Below are positions 29,333 to 38,516 of a stretch of DNA of 64,000 bases, piece by piece. The notes under the pieces were generated by a model that was not told the origin of the DNA, searched no databases, and was given only the letters and a program-made list of their open reading frames with translations. The stretch is from Streptococcus sanguinis (GTDB lineage Bacteria > Bacillota > Bacilli > Lactobacillales > Streptococcaceae): contig CP040556.1 in the NCBI GenBank assembly GCA_013378335.1, positions 1,240,001-1,304,000 on the forward strand. Reading direction: 5' to 3'. Every line of letters begins with the position of its first letter. Position 1 is the first letter of the stretch. The position numbers and the translations under genes are program-made.

Positions 29333-29358
29333 AATTGAAATCTTTTTGTCCCAAACTC

Positions 29359-29508
29359 CTCAATTGTCTTTGGATTGTCGAGCAAGACGCAGTGGTTGAG
29401 TGGGCTCTACTACGCTGATTTCATCAGCTTTTACAGCCCTACTCAACTGTGCGGAGGTGGGACGACGAAATCGAATTCTAACGAATTACCGATTTCTGTC
29501 CCACTCTC
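29359..29508. repeat. Repeat B, copy 1 (150 bp)
   Basis: Identical base for base to 44348-44497. Holds nested inverted repeats: GTTGAGTGGGCT / AGCCCTACTCAAC (29395-29406, 29435-29447) enclosing GCTGAT / ATCAGC (29414-29419, 29423-29428), and ends GTCCCACTCTC. It is joined directly to the right end of repeat A. The structure could form a cruciform or, if transcribed, a hairpin that stops fruA transcription. Confidence 0.9.
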
Positions 29509-29517
29509 TTTTAAATA

Positions 29518-31479
29518 CTATTTTTCAAGTGGTTTGCGCAGGTAACCAAAGATAAGACCGCTGACTACCGCACCAATCAATACATATACCAAGTAAAGGA
29601 TTGGATTGTTTGTCAAGCCGATAACGAAGATTCCTCCGTGAGGAGCCATGAGCTTGATACCAGACAATCCTACAAGAGCACCTGTAAGAGCAGAACCTAC
29701 AATAAAGCTTGGAATAGCACGGGCTGGGTCAGCAGCTCCAAACGGAATCGCTCCTTCTGTGATGAAAGACAGACCCATGACAATGTTTGTCAAACCTGAA
29801 TCGCGTTCTTCTTCAGTGAATTTATTTTTGAAAAGAATTGTTGCTACAAAGACTGCCAAAGGCGGAACCATCCCAGCTGCCATAACCGCTGCCATGACTG
29901 GAGAACCACCAGTTGAAACAGTGCTTGCCAGTGTACTAGTACCAAATACGTAAGCAGCCTTATTGACCGGACCACCCATATCGACAGCCATCATACCACC
30001 GACTAAGAGACCAAGGAGGACAGCAGAGCTTCCGCTCAGACTTGCCAAGAAATCGTTCAAAGCTGTATTGATTGCTGACATTGGAATATTGACCGCCAAC
30101 ATGATAAATCCAGTCACAAGAACGCCCAGAAGAGGCAAGAGTAAGATTGAACGGATGCCTTCAAGTGAGCGAGGCAGACCTGCAAGAAGCTTGCGAAGGA
30201 GAAGGATGATACCACCAGCTAAGAAGCCGCCTACCAAAGCTCCTAGGAAACCAGATGATACACCTGTTAATTCAAGAGTTTTCTGACCGCCTTCAGCATA
30301 GGCAACACCGCCAAATGATGCACCGCTGCTTGCAATGGCACCAGCTACGAAACCAGAAACCAGACCTGGCTTTTCAGCGATTGAGTAAGCGATATAACCA
30401 GCTAATACCGGCAACATGAAACCAAATGCTGCTGCACCAATTGCTTTAAATTGTGCTGCAATCTCATGGTAGCTTCCTAGATTAGAAAGCTGATCTTTTG
30501 GTACACCTAAGATCTGATCCAGCAAGAATGCAATGGCAATCATAATCCCGCCACCAATAACGAATGGCAACATTTGGGAAACGCCGCTCATCAAGTGCTT
30601 GTAGAAAGCGCCGCCCAGACTAAGTTTCTCATTACCTGATTCTGCAGCACCGCTACCGTTAGCTGCCTTGTAAACCTCTGCATTTCCTGAAAGAGCCAGA
30701 TTAATCAATTCTTCAGTCTTACGAATACCGTCTGCAACTGGACGATTAATTAACGGCTTGCCGTCAAAGCGGTTCATTTCTACCGCCTTATCTGCAGCAA
30801 TGATAACAGCCTTAGCATTTTTGATATCTTCTGCTGTCAGCTTGTTTCCAACACCGCTGGCACCGTTGGTTTCAACCTTAATGCCGACACCCATTTCAGC
30901 TGCGACCTTCTGTAAGGCCTCTTGAGCCATGTAGGTATGAGCAATTCCTGTCGTACAAGCTGTTACAGCCACTAAGAAGTCTCCGCCTTCATTGGCAGGT
31001 TCGACGACAGCAGGTTCTTCTGCTTTTTCTGAAGCTTGGTCAAAGAGCTCAATCACCTGTTCAGGCGAAGTCACTTGGCGCAGTTTATCCGCAAAACCAT
31101 CCTTCATCAGGTATTGAGACAATTCAGCTAAGGCAGCCAAGTGAGTATCGTTAGCACCTTCTGGAGCTGCAATCATGAAGAAAAGATCAGTTGGCTGGCC
31201 ATCCAAACTTTCATAATCTACGCCTTTATTTGACTTGGCAAAAAGTACAGTCGCTTCTTTCACTGCAGTATTTTTGCTATGAGGCATAGCAATTCCGTCA
31301 CCCAAGCCTGTAGAAGTCAAGGCTTCACGAGCCAAAATCCCTTCTTTGAAAGTCTCAAAGTCTGTCACATAGCCATGATCCACTAGGCTTTGAATCATTT
31401 CTTCGATAACAGCTTTTTTCTCTGTTGCCTGCAAGTTTAGCAACATCACATCTTTTCTTAGTAAGTCTTGAATTTTCAT
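29518..31479 (-). CDS. fruA: PTS fructose transporter subunit IIABC
   Basis: 653 residues: IIA domain with phospho-His H67 (GIAMPHSKN), IIB with phospho-Cys C175 (TACTTGIAHTYM), and a IIC membrane domain from about 290. It takes up fructose and makes fructose 1-phosphate. Start overlaps the fruK stop by four bases (ATGA). Confidence 0.95.
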   Translation of the reverse strand: MKIQDLLRKDVMLLNLQATEKKAVIEEMIQSLVDHGYVTDFETFKEGILAREALTSTGLGDGIAMPHSKNTAVKEATVLFAKSNKGVDYESLDGQPTDLFFMIAAPEGANDTHLAALAELSQYLMKDGFADKLRQVTSPEQVIELFDQASEKAEEPAVVEPANEGGDFLVAVTACTTGIAHTYMAQEALQKVAAEMGVGIKVETNGASGVGNKLTAEDIKNAKAVIIAADKAVEMNRFDGKPLINRPVADGIRKTEELINLALSGNAEVYKAANGSGAAESGNEKLSLGGAFYKHLMSGVSQMLPFVIGGGIMIAIAFLLDQILGVPKDQLSNLGSYHEIAAQFKAIGAAAFGFMLPVLAGYIAYSIAEKPGLVSGFVAGAIASSGASFGGVAYAEGGQKTLELTGVSSGFLGALVGGFLAGGIILLLRKLLAGLPRSLEGIRSILLLPLLGVLVTGFIMLAVNIPMSAINTALNDFLASLSGSSAVLLGLLVGGMMAVDMGGPVNKAAYVFGTSTLASTVSTGGSPVMAAVMAAGMVPPLAVFVATILFKNKFTEEERDSGLTNIVMGLSFITEGAIPFGAADPARAIPSFIVGSALTGALVGLSGIKLMAPHGGIFVIGLTNNPILYLVYVLIGAVVSGLIFGYLRKPLEK

Positions 31480-32387
31480 ATTTTTTCTACCTCTACTTTT
31501 TCATAGATTTCTTTTATGTACTCAGCTGTTGCCAAATCATCTGAGAAGGTGGTTGCCGTTCCGCAGGCCACTCCCCATTTGAAGGCTTGAATAACATCAC
31601 CAGAGCGGACAAACTCTCCAGTAAATCCAGCCACCATAGAGTCGCCAGCACCAACAGAATTTTTCACGTTGCCCTTGATAGGTTTGGCGAAGTAAACACC
31701 CTCTCTAGTTACCAGCAAGGCCCCGTCGCCAGCCATGGAAATAATCACATGTTGGGCACCCTTGTCTAAGATTTGACGGGCATAACTCTCAATCTGATCC
31801 AAACTTTCGAGCTTGACTCCAAAAATATCACCTAGCTCGTGATTGTTAGGTTTGACCAAGAGCGGCTCAAACTCTAAAGAATCCAGCAGCGTCTGACCTT
31901 CAAAGTCGCAGACGACTTGTGCTCCTGTCTTTCTGGTCAGACCGATCAACCTCTTGTAGACAACATTTCCTAAATTTTTAGGACTGCTGCCAGCGAAGAC
32001 TACTGTATCTTCTGAAGTCAGAGAAGAAAGAAATGACTCCAGCTCTTCTAGTTTCTGACTGGAAATTTCTGGACCTGATCCGTTAATCTCTGTCTCAGCA
32101 TCTGCTTTAATCTTGACATTGATACGAGTATCCTGCTCAACCTCTACGAAATGGCTGGAAATCCCTTCCTCTTTCAGAGTATCTGTGATGAACTTGCCAG
32201 TAAAACCACCGATAAAGCCAGTCGCTGTATTCTCAATACCTAGACGTTTGAGAACTCGGCTAACGTTGATACCCTTCCCGCCAGCGAATTTGTCGTCACT
32301 GTCCATCCGATTGACGCTTCCAATAAGGACCTTGTCCAGACGGACAATATAGTCGATGGAAGGGTTTAGTGTGACAGTATAAATCAT
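31476..32387 (-). CDS. fruK: 1-phosphofructokinase
   Basis: 303 residues of the PfkB fold: N-terminal TLNPSIDYIV, GGKGINVSRVLKRLG and the C-terminal ATP/catalytic NSVGAGDSMVAGF with catalytic Asp. It converts fructose 1-phosphate to fructose 1,6-bisphosphate. ATGA overlaps bind it to fruR and fruA. Confidence 0.95.
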   Translation of the reverse strand: MIYTVTLNPSIDYIVRLDKVLIGSVNRMDSDDKFAGGKGINVSRVLKRLGIENTATGFIGGFTGKFITDTLKEEGISSHFVEVEQDTRINVKIKADAETEINGSGPEISSQKLEELESFLSSLTSEDTVVFAGSSPKNLGNVVYKRLIGLTRKTGAQVVCDFEGQTLLDSLEFEPLLVKPNNHELGDIFGVKLESLDQIESYARQILDKGAQHVIISMAGDGALLVTREGVYFAKPIKGNVKNSVGAGDSMVAGFTGEFVRSGDVIQAFKWGVACGTATTFSDDLATAEYIKEIYEKVEVEKI

Positions 32388-33127
32388 ACTTCAATCACCT
32401 CCGTTTTTTCTTTGAGCGCTTGAATCACTTCTGATTCATTTTGATTAGTAATAATGCTTGCTTTGGCAAGAGGAGCGACCTTTACAAAGGATGTCTGTCC
32501 TAGTTTAGAAAGATCAGCCAAGACATAAGTCTTCTTGGCATTCTCCAAAATCGCTCTTTTGACAGCTCCTTCCTCCATATCTGGAGTGGTAAAGAAGCCA
32601 TTGTCAATGCCATTCATTCCAATAAAGGCCTTATCGAAATTCAACTGACCGATTTGATTTAGGGCAACACCGCCAATGCTGGCATCCGTTGAACGCTTGA
32701 CCTTTCCGCCGATAATGACTGTCGGGATATTGCGCTCCACCAACTTGGTCGCATGGTGAATGGAGTTGGTGACGACTGTCACTCTTGGATCATGCAGCTC
32801 ATTGACTAAGAGCTCATTGGTTGTCCCCGCATCAATAAAAATCACATCATGCTCTTGAATCAAGCTTGCTGCCATCTTGGCAATAGCTGTCTTTTCTTGA
32901 ATGCTTTTGATAGATTTTTCCTGATTACTCTCCTCTTCCTGCAGAAAATGAAAGCTTTCGGCCCCACCATGAACTCGTCGCAGTTTATGCTCGCTCTCCA
33001 GTTCATCCAAATCTCTTCTGATAGTTGATTCTGAAGTGTTTAAAGCATGTACTAGATAGTCTAAAGAAACAAATTTTTCTCTTATGACTGTCTCTAGAAT
33101 AACCTGCTTTCTTTCCGACTTCAGCAT
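32384..33127 (-). CDS. fruR: DeoR-family repressor of the fructose operon
   Basis: 247 residues. DeoR helix-turn-helix (LVHALNTSESTIRRDLDELE then RRVHGGA) and a sugar-phosphate-sensing domain with FIDAGTTNELL. First gene of fruRKA; probably senses fructose 1-phosphate or a related ester. AAAGGAGG precedes ATG 33127. Confidence 0.93.
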   Translation of the reverse strand: MLKSERKQVILETVIREKFVSLDYLVHALNTSESTIRRDLDELESEHKLRRVHGGAESFHFLQEEESNQEKSIKSIQEKTAIAKMAASLIQEHDVIFIDAGTTNELLVNELHDPRVTVVTNSIHHATKLVERNIPTVIIGGKVKRSTDASIGGVALNQIGQLNFDKAFIGMNGIDNGFFTTPDMEEGAVKRAILENAKKTYVLADLSKLGQTSFVKVAPLAKASIITNQNESEVIQALKEKTEVIEV

Positions 33128-33143
33128 AAAGCACCTCCTTTGG

Positions 33144-33197
33144 AATCGTTTACGATTATTATTATACCTCTTTATTTTTCAATGTCAAGCGTTTTCT
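33144..33197 (-). promoter_or_regulatory. fruRKA promoter with operator palindrome and cre site
   Basis: Perfect -35 TTGACA (33183-33188), 16 bases, -10 TATAAT (33161-33166). A 6-bp inverted repeat AATCGT-TT-ACGATT (33144-33157) sits at the predicted start and is a likely FruR operator. A cre-like site (11 of 14 matches, 33184-33197) overlaps the -35, suggesting CcpA control. Confidence 0.65.
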
Positions 33198-33228
33198 GTC
33201 AAAAACTTTCAAATTCTATCTTTTTACC

Positions 33229-33258
33229 GAACAAAAAAGAGCTGGACCATGTCCAACC
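33229..33258 (-). terminator. Terminator of the CPBP protease gene
   Basis: TTGGAC / GTCCAG hairpin followed by CTCTTTTTTG on the minus strand, about 40 bases past the stop. Confidence 0.65.
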
Positions 33259-33295
33259 CTTTCATATCATTGCATAGCTGCCAAATAAAAGGCAA

Positions 33296-34279
33296 TTAGC
33301 TATTATTGATCAAGGATACAATATAGGCTGCCATAACAGGCAGAAAAGTTCCAAGAAAAGTAAACACAACCAAAACCCAGAACCAGACTGATTTAAAAGC
33401 CTGTCGGTAGGTCCCTGGGAGCGAACGATTGGCATCAATGTATTCCTTAAATTTTGGCCATTTCAAGATTAAGAGCAAGAGAAATACTGTGCTGCCAGCA
33501 ATTAATAGGCCGTAAAAAAAGATGTTAACAATCGTCTCCGGAGCTCTTTTTGAAAGAAAAGCTAAACCTTCTGCTATGACAAAGTTATTGATAGCATGAA
33601 ACACGATAGACCAGATAATCGAATACTCAAAAGCGATATAGGCAAGCCCCAACCCGATAAAACTAGCAAAATAAAGCTGATATAGATTTTCGTGAAAAAG
33701 GCCAAATAAAATCGAAGTCAGAAGAATGGCAAAAATCTTTCCATGCTTCTCTAACGCTCGCAAACCAGCACCTCTGAAAATAATTTCCTCCGTAACTGGA
33801 GCCATCAAAGATGAATAAATCAGCATAGTCAGTGTCTCAGAACCGCCGCTCCCTGATTCCATACTAGATAGGTCTATATTGAAGAGTTGCATGATAGCCT
33901 CCATGAGCTGATTGACAACAGCTGTGAATAATTGGGCAAATAAAAGGAAGCTAATCATGTAAAAGAAAACTTTAGGAGTCATCTTCCGTCCTTTACGACG
34001 AAGGTCATATTTGAAGAGCTGCTTTCCTCGAGACACTGTAAAAGTAAGAACACCAAGGCAGGAAGCTAGAATATAGGCTCCACCGTCCTTTTCCATGAAT
34101 TTGGTGACAATGTCTTGCGTCTTCTGAATATCCATACCTTGTCCAGGTAAGACGATAAAAAAAGCTGCTAACACGTAAAAGAAAACAGCAGCAACCATGA
34201 CCCATAAATAAGTAAAGCAAGTCGCTGAAAATCGTCCTAGATCTTTTTTAGGGTTTAAAGGTTCGGGTATATAATACAT
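33296..34279 (-). CDS. CPBP-family intramembrane glutamic endopeptidase
   Basis: 327 residues, about eight membrane helices. Family motifs are TEEIIFRGAGLRAL (catalytic Glu pair), LFGLFHENLYQ and a late HAINN. Such Abi/CAAX proteases act in the membrane; in Gram-positives some protect against bacteriocins. Substrate unknown. Start ATG 34279 with TAGGAG. Confidence 0.88.
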   Translation of the reverse strand: MYYIPEPLNPKKDLGRFSATCFTYLWVMVAAVFFYVLAAFFIVLPGQGMDIQKTQDIVTKFMEKDGGAYILASCLGVLTFTVSRGKQLFKYDLRRKGRKMTPKVFFYMISFLLFAQLFTAVVNQLMEAIMQLFNIDLSSMESGSGGSETLTMLIYSSLMAPVTEEIIFRGAGLRALEKHGKIFAILLTSILFGLFHENLYQLYFASFIGLGLAYIAFEYSIIWSIVFHAINNFVIAEGLAFLSKRAPETIVNIFFYGLLIAGSTVFLLLLILKWPKFKEYIDANRSLPGTYRQAFKSVWFWVLVVFTFLGTFLPVMAAYIVSLINNS

Positions 34280-34292
34280 AAAATCTCCTATA

Positions 34293-34922
34293 TTAAATTT
34301 GCTTTTTACCCTTTCTGCTCAAGAAATACAAGGTCAAAAAGATTCCCTCGTAAAGAAGAGCGAAAAGAATAAAGGCATGCATAAAAAATTCTTCTGGCAG
34401 AATCCAAATAACTGGATCCTTGGCCGGGTCAAACATCCAGGTATTGTCTCCAGCAAAGAGAACTTGATGAAAGAGTGTAAAAAAATTATTAAAGCCAATC
34501 AGAAAGGCCAGTCCAGCTAGAACGAGCGGCAAAAGGCTGATCACTAGAAAAGCCCGTCTGTAGAGACCTAAAAATCCCTTTTTGACTACTTTTTTGATAA
34601 AGAAGATAAAGGCCGGCAAAGTTATTAGAAAAATAGCTTGCGCCAAGTGAAAAAGATACTTGACCGCCTGAAAATGATGCAGCCCTGCTGCTGACGAGCG
34701 AAAATCCGGCATCGCCAGTTTCTGACTAAAAGGATTGGTCAGGTAATTCATCAAAATGTTGAAATTATACTGGATAGTATCAGCCTTCAGATGCACCTTA
34801 TCGGACAACCTGAAATAAGAAATCTCCATTGGGTATAAGAGCCAAGCCAGATAAATGGTTAGCAATATTGCTGCTGCCAACAAGCACAAGACGCTTGCTG
34901 AAAATCTTACCTTATCACGCAT
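34293..34922 (-). CDS. TIGR01906/DUF1461 integral membrane protein
   Basis: 209 residues, four to five hydrophobic segments, with the family pattern of an N-terminal helix, an external loop with [14 protein letters not shown] and [20 protein letters not shown], and further helices. Function unknown. Overlaps the HAD phosphatase gene by eight bases, so translation is probably coupled. Confidence 0.85.
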   Translation of the reverse strand: MRDKVRFSASVLCLLAAAILLTIYLAWLLYPMEISYFRLSDKVHLKADTIQYNFNILMNYLTNPFSQKLAMPDFRSSAAGLHHFQAVKYLFHLAQAIFLITLPAFIFFIKKVVKKGFLGLYRRAFLVISLLPLVLAGLAFLIGFNNFFTLFHQVLFAGDNTWMFDPAKDPVIWILPEEFFMHAFILFALLYEGIFLTLYFLSRKGKKQI

Positions 34923-35685
34923 CGAAGTCCCACTCCGCTAGACTGGACAAGACATGCGTCGGCTGGATTGGCAGATTGGGCACTTCTTCTGGCAAGGTAA
35001 AGCCTGTCGTAACCAAGAGGGTCGGAATGCCATTGTCGATTCCCGCTCGAATATCTGTCAGGTAGTTATCACCGACCATGACCACTTCCTCACGCGCCAG
35101 TCCTAAATGCTCTATGGCTTTTTCCATGATGATGGCATTTGGCTTGCCGATAAAGGTCGGCTCAACCCGAGTAGCTGCTTCCAAGAGGGCGTTGATAGCA
35201 CCCGCTCCCGGCTGCAGACCTCGCTCCGTTGGAATATTGAGATCAGGATTGGTCCCGATAAAGTGAGCACCTTTTTGAACGGCCAGAGTCGCTATTGTCA
35301 GCTTCTCATAGTCCACTTCCCAGTCCAGACCCACTACAACATAGTCAGGATTTTCTATATCCTCTATATATCCAGCTTCTTCAATGGCATGTTTAAGTCC
35401 GACATCTCCGATAACGTAGACTTTCTTGCCCAGATTTTTCTCCTGCATATAATCAATGGTAGCTAAAGTAGCTGTGTAAATAGTCTCAAGTGGCGTCTCA
35501 ATATTAAAATTTTCAGCCAGCATGGTCTGCACTGCTTCTGGAGTGCGAGTAGTGTTATTGGTCACGAAAAGATAGGGAATCTTGCGCTTTTGTAACTCAT
35601 GCACAAAAGCTTCACCAGCCGGAATCCGACTCTTGCCCTTATAAATCGTCCCGTCTAAATCAATCAAATATCCTTTATAAGTCAT
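34915..35685 (-). CDS. HAD-IIA family phosphatase (TIGR01457, NagD/YutF-like)
   Basis: 256 residues. Motif [11 protein letters not shown] with nucleophile and acid Asp, motif II VTNNTTR, motif [15 protein letters not shown]. Cytosolic phosphatase of uncertain substrate. Sits two bases after the thioesterase stop. Confidence 0.9.
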   Translation of the reverse strand: MTYKGYLIDLDGTIYKGKSRIPAGEAFVHELQKRKIPYLFVTNNTTRTPEAVQTMLAENFNIETPLETIYTATLATIDYMQEKNLGKKVYVIGDVGLKHAIEEAGYIEDIENPDYVVVGLDWEVDYEKLTIATLAVQKGAHFIGTNPDLNIPTERGLQPGAGAINALLEAATRVEPTFIGKPNAIIMEKAIEHLGLAREEVVMVGDNYLTDIRAGIDNGIPTLLVTTGFTLPEEVPNLPIQPTHVLSSLAEWDFDA

Positions 35686-35687
35686 TT

Positions 35688-36437
35688 CTACTCTTCCTCA
35701 TTCTCTTGTTTAAACTCTTGCCAGGTCACTAAAGCCTGAGCATTGACTTCACCATCACTGGAAATTTGGTGATTGCTCTGGAGACCTTCTAGGTCATAGC
35801 TAGAAGCAATCATGCCGCCCGGACGGACTTCCTTGACATACTTGAGATGGACTTTCTTGGGAATGTGCCGGGTGAGGAAATCTGCTCCCATAACCTCAAA
35901 GATCCAGTCCAGATACTTGCTATTATTGACATGGCCATTCATATCCAAGTCGTAAAAGCGTACATGGTAGTCCTTGCTGACAGGATTTTCCAAGTCTGGA
36001 TACTTAGGACCGCGCAGTAATTTCTTGGAAAACTCAGATTGATATGGCGCTACAATCTCCGGATCAACGGCACGAACCTTGCGGCTATCCCGGTCCATGA
36101 GAACAAAGGTTGCCATCATCTGAATAATGGCTTCACCCGCTTCATCAAAAATTGTGAAGCGACGGTAGCAAAAGAGTCGATTGTAGGTCAAAGCTTCTGT
36201 TTCAATGGTAATTTCCTCTGCAAATCGCGGCAGTCGTGTCACATCAATATCATAGTCCGTGATAATCCAGACAAGGTTATGCTGCTCCAGCATATCCTTG
36301 TCACTGACGCCAAGCTCGATCGACTGCATCCCCGATACCTGCAAGGACAGCAGGATAACATCCGGCAGCTTGATATGGCCATTCATATCTGCCATATCAA
36401 AAGGAATTTTCATTTTCATTTGATAAGTTAAGCCCAT
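35688..36437 (-). CDS. Acyl-ACP thioesterase
   Basis: 249 residues, two hot-dog repeats: [19 protein letters not shown] and the second-half [20 protein letters not shown], which carries the catalytic Asp/Asn-His residues of the FatA type. It should release fatty acids from acyl carrier protein. GGAG precedes ATG 36437, three bases past the hemW stop. Confidence 0.88.
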   Translation of the reverse strand: MGLTYQMKMKIPFDMADMNGHIKLPDVILLSLQVSGMQSIELGVSDKDMLEQHNLVWIITDYDIDVTRLPRFAEEITIETEALTYNRLFCYRRFTIFDEAGEAIIQMMATFVLMDRDSRKVRAVDPEIVAPYQSEFSKKLLRGPKYPDLENPVSKDYHVRFYDLDMNGHVNNSKYLDWIFEVMGADFLTRHIPKKVHLKYVKEVRPGGMIASSYDLEGLQSNHQISSDGEVNAQALVTWQEFKQENEEE

Positions 36438-36440
36438 GAT

Positions 36441-37571
36441 TTACTCCAATATAAATTTCTCAGCAACCGTATCGCCCAAAAAGAGGCCTTGTTTGGTCAT
36501 GCGCACGATATCTCTGTCTGGCACTAGCAAGCCCTGCTCAGTCAGCTCAGACACAACAGCTCCGTACTGGCCTTCAAAGGAAAGACCGAATTTTTCCTCG
36601 AAGCGCTTTTTAGAAACACCTGACTTCTTGCGCAGTCCTAGAAACATTTCTTCTTCCATCTTTTCGTTCAGCGTCAGCACTTCTTCCTGTACTCGCGCAT
36701 TGCCCGCTTCAACCGCCTGCAGATAATGACGAATCGGCCCGTGGTTTTTATAGCGAACACCATCGACATAGCCAGACGCTCCCGCTCCAATACCATAATA
36801 CTCCGCATTGTCCCAGTACATGAGATTGTGGCGGCTCTCAAAGCCTGACTTGGAAAAGTTGGAAATCTCATAATGCTCGAAGCCGGCCTTTTCTAGCTCA
36901 GCTATAATGTAGTCAAACATCTCTGCTTCTAAATCTTCCTTGGGCAGAGGCAGCTTTCCTCGTCGCATCCGATTCATAAAGACCGTATGATTTTCCAAAA
37001 TCAAGCTGTACAAACTCATGTGGGGAATGTCCAGGGCAATAGCCTTGGCTACATTGGTTTTCACATCTTCCATGGTCTGCTTGGGCAGGGCATAAATCAG
37101 ATCAATCGAGATATTATCAAAACCTGCTTTTTTGAGATTGGCAATATTCTCGTAGATGTCCTTTTCCAAGTGACTGCGGCCAATTTGCTTAAGCATGCGG
37201 TCATTGAAAGTCTGTACGCCCAGCGAAACCCGATTGACAGGCGAGGCTTTGAGTACAGCAATCTTCTCCTGATCCAAATCCCCGGGATTGGCTTCAATGG
37301 TCAGCTCTTCAAGATAAGACAAGTCCAGCTTGTCCGTTAGCTTTTCCAACAAAAAGGCTAATTGAGGCGCAGATAGAGCTGTCGGAGTCCCTCCACCGAT
37401 ATAGAGGGTACGGAGCTTTTTGATATCGTAAGAATCATACTCCTCAATCAAATGATCCAGATAAGAATCTACCGGCTGGTTTTTGATAAAAACCTTGGAA
37501 AAATCGCAGTAATAACAAATCTGAGTACAAAAAGGAATATGCACATAAGCAGAAGTCGGTTTGGTTTGCAT
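36441..37571 (-). CDS. hemW: Radical SAM heme chaperone HemW
   Basis: 376 residues. [4Fe-4S] cysteines C15, C19 and C22 in FCTQICYYCDF, followed by LYIGGGTPT and EANPGD SAM-binding motifs and a HemN-type C-terminus. HemW (formerly HemN-like) lacks the fourth Cys of true coproporphyrinogen dehydrogenases. In a heme-auxotrophic streptococcus its role is uncertain. No ribosome site is visible: the -10 element ends only seven bases before ATG 37571. Confidence 0.92.
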   Translation of the reverse strand: MQTKPTSAYVHIPFCTQICYYCDFSKVFIKNQPVDSYLDHLIEEYDSYDIKKLRTLYIGGGTPTALSAPQLAFLLEKLTDKLDLSYLEELTIEANPGDLDQEKIAVLKASPVNRVSLGVQTFNDRMLKQIGRSHLEKDIYENIANLKKAGFDNISIDLIYALPKQTMEDVKTNVAKAIALDIPHMSLYSLILENHTVFMNRMRRGKLPLPKEDLEAEMFDYIIAELEKAGFEHYEISNFSKSGFESRHNLMYWDNAEYYGIGAGASGYVDGVRYKNHGPIRHYLQAVEAGNARVQEEVLTLNEKMEEEMFLGLRKKSGVSKKRFEEKFGLSFEGQYGAVVSELTEQGLLVPDRDIVRMTKQGLFLGDTVAEKFILE

Positions 37572-37578
37572 AGTACTT

Positions 37579-37584
37579 ATTATA
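37579..37584 (-). promoter_or_regulatory. Extended -10 of hemW, implying a leaderless mRNA
   Basis: TATAAT preceded by TGG; the hemW ATG begins eight bases beyond its 3' end. The expected start is at or next to the A of ATG, leaving no room for a ribosome site. Confidence 0.55.
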
Positions 37585-37628
37585 CCACAGTTTTAAAGAG
37601 AGGACTTATTTGATTCTCAAACAAAGGA

Positions 37629-37672
37629 AAAAAGAGTGAGCCTGCAAAGACAAAAATTATCCTCGCAAGTCA
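37629..37672 (-). terminator. Probable terminator of proBAC
   Basis: Imperfect stem pairing GTGTGACTTGC with GCAGGCTCAC on the minus strand, then TTTTTTCC. It follows the proC stop by about 40 bases. Confidence 0.5.
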
Positions 37673-37709
37673 CACCCTTTCCTATAATTCAAAAAATCAA
37701 AGATCTAAA

Positions 37710-38516
37710 TCACTTCCTCCCCAACTCCTGCGTCCTCTTGTAGGCAGCTTGAACGGCATCCATGACTGTTCCTCGAAAGGCATTTTCTTCCAGACTGGCT
37801 ACCCCAGCGATGGTCGAACCGGCCGGACTGCAGACCTGGTCTTTGAGTTGAGCCGGATGTTTCCCACTGACCTGACTTAGCTTGGCAGCACCCAAGAGGG
37901 TCTGATTGGCTAGCTGCAGGGATATATCGCGACTGAGTCCTGTTCGGACACCCGCATCAGCTAAAGCCTCTATAAAGAGATAGACGAAAGCTGGTCCACA
38001 GCCAGCAAGGGCCGTGGCAGCATCCAACTGCTTTTCCTCTAGTTTGACTAAAAGGCCAGCAGAAGACAGAAGTTCCCACAACAAGTCTTCATCCGCTTGA
38101 TTCGCCTGCTGGGATAAGCTATAGGTAACAACCCCCTCACCTACAGCTACCGGTGTATTAGGCATTATCCGAATCCAACGATGGTGGCTAGGTGTCAATT
38201 TTTCTAATATTTCCAAGGTCAGACCAGCAGCCATGGAAACCAGCAAAAGAGATTCCCGTTTTTCTAGAACTTCCTGATATTCAGTCAGCAAGTCAGCAAA
38301 TTGAGCTGGTTTGATTCCCAGAAAAATCACCTCTGCCTGAGCAAAAACTTCTTTATTACTGACCGGCTGCCCACCAACTTCCGCAGCAATCTTTTCAGCC
38401 TTTTCACGACTGCGATTGGCTAGTAGTAATTCGCTTCTAAATCTTTCATCTTGGGCAACTAGACGGGCTAAACTGCCGCCCATATTTCCCAGACCGATAA
38501 ATCCAATTTTCATCAT
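37710..38516 (-). CDS. proC: Pyrroline-5-carboxylate reductase
   Basis: 268 residues. Rossmann GFIGLGNMGGSLA, the IRIMPNTPVAVGEG segment and the C-terminal DQVCSPAGSTIAGVASLE signature. Last step of proline synthesis. Its ATG overlaps the proA stop (TAATG); a second ATG follows at once. Confidence 0.96.
   Translation of the reverse strand: MMKIGFIGLGNMGGSLARLVAQDERFRSELLLANRSREKAEKIAAEVGGQPVSNKEVFAQAEVIFLGIKPAQFADLLTEYQEVLEKRESLLLVSMAAGLTLEILEKLTPSHHRWIRIMPNTPVAVGEGVVTYSLSQQANQADEDLLWELLSSAGLLVKLEEKQLDAATALAGCGPAFVYLFIEALADAGVRTGLSRDISLQLANQTLLGAAKLSQVSGKHPAQLKDQVCSPAGSTIAGVASLEENAFRGTVMDAVQAAYKRTQELGRK

Larger units (their letters stand above)
28155..29353. repeat. Repeat A, copy 1 (149 bp) interrupted by an IS30-family element
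   Basis: Begins TGGGACAAAAGTCC and ends TTTTTGTCCCA (imperfect terminal inverted repeats). Removing the 1,047-bp IS and one 3-bp target copy leaves 149 bp, the same length as the intact copy at 61273-61421, with only two substitutions. Contains a hairpin of AAAAAGCGAACAAA with its complement. Confidence 0.9.

Noticed and set aside
28155..29508. CRISPR-like array from neighbouring repeats
   Set aside because: Only two different long repeats and an IS; no short regularly spaced repeats or cas genes.
36674..36871. Overlapping minus-strand frame inside hemW
   Set aside because: Out-of-frame shadow of the intact hemW gene with no ribosome site.
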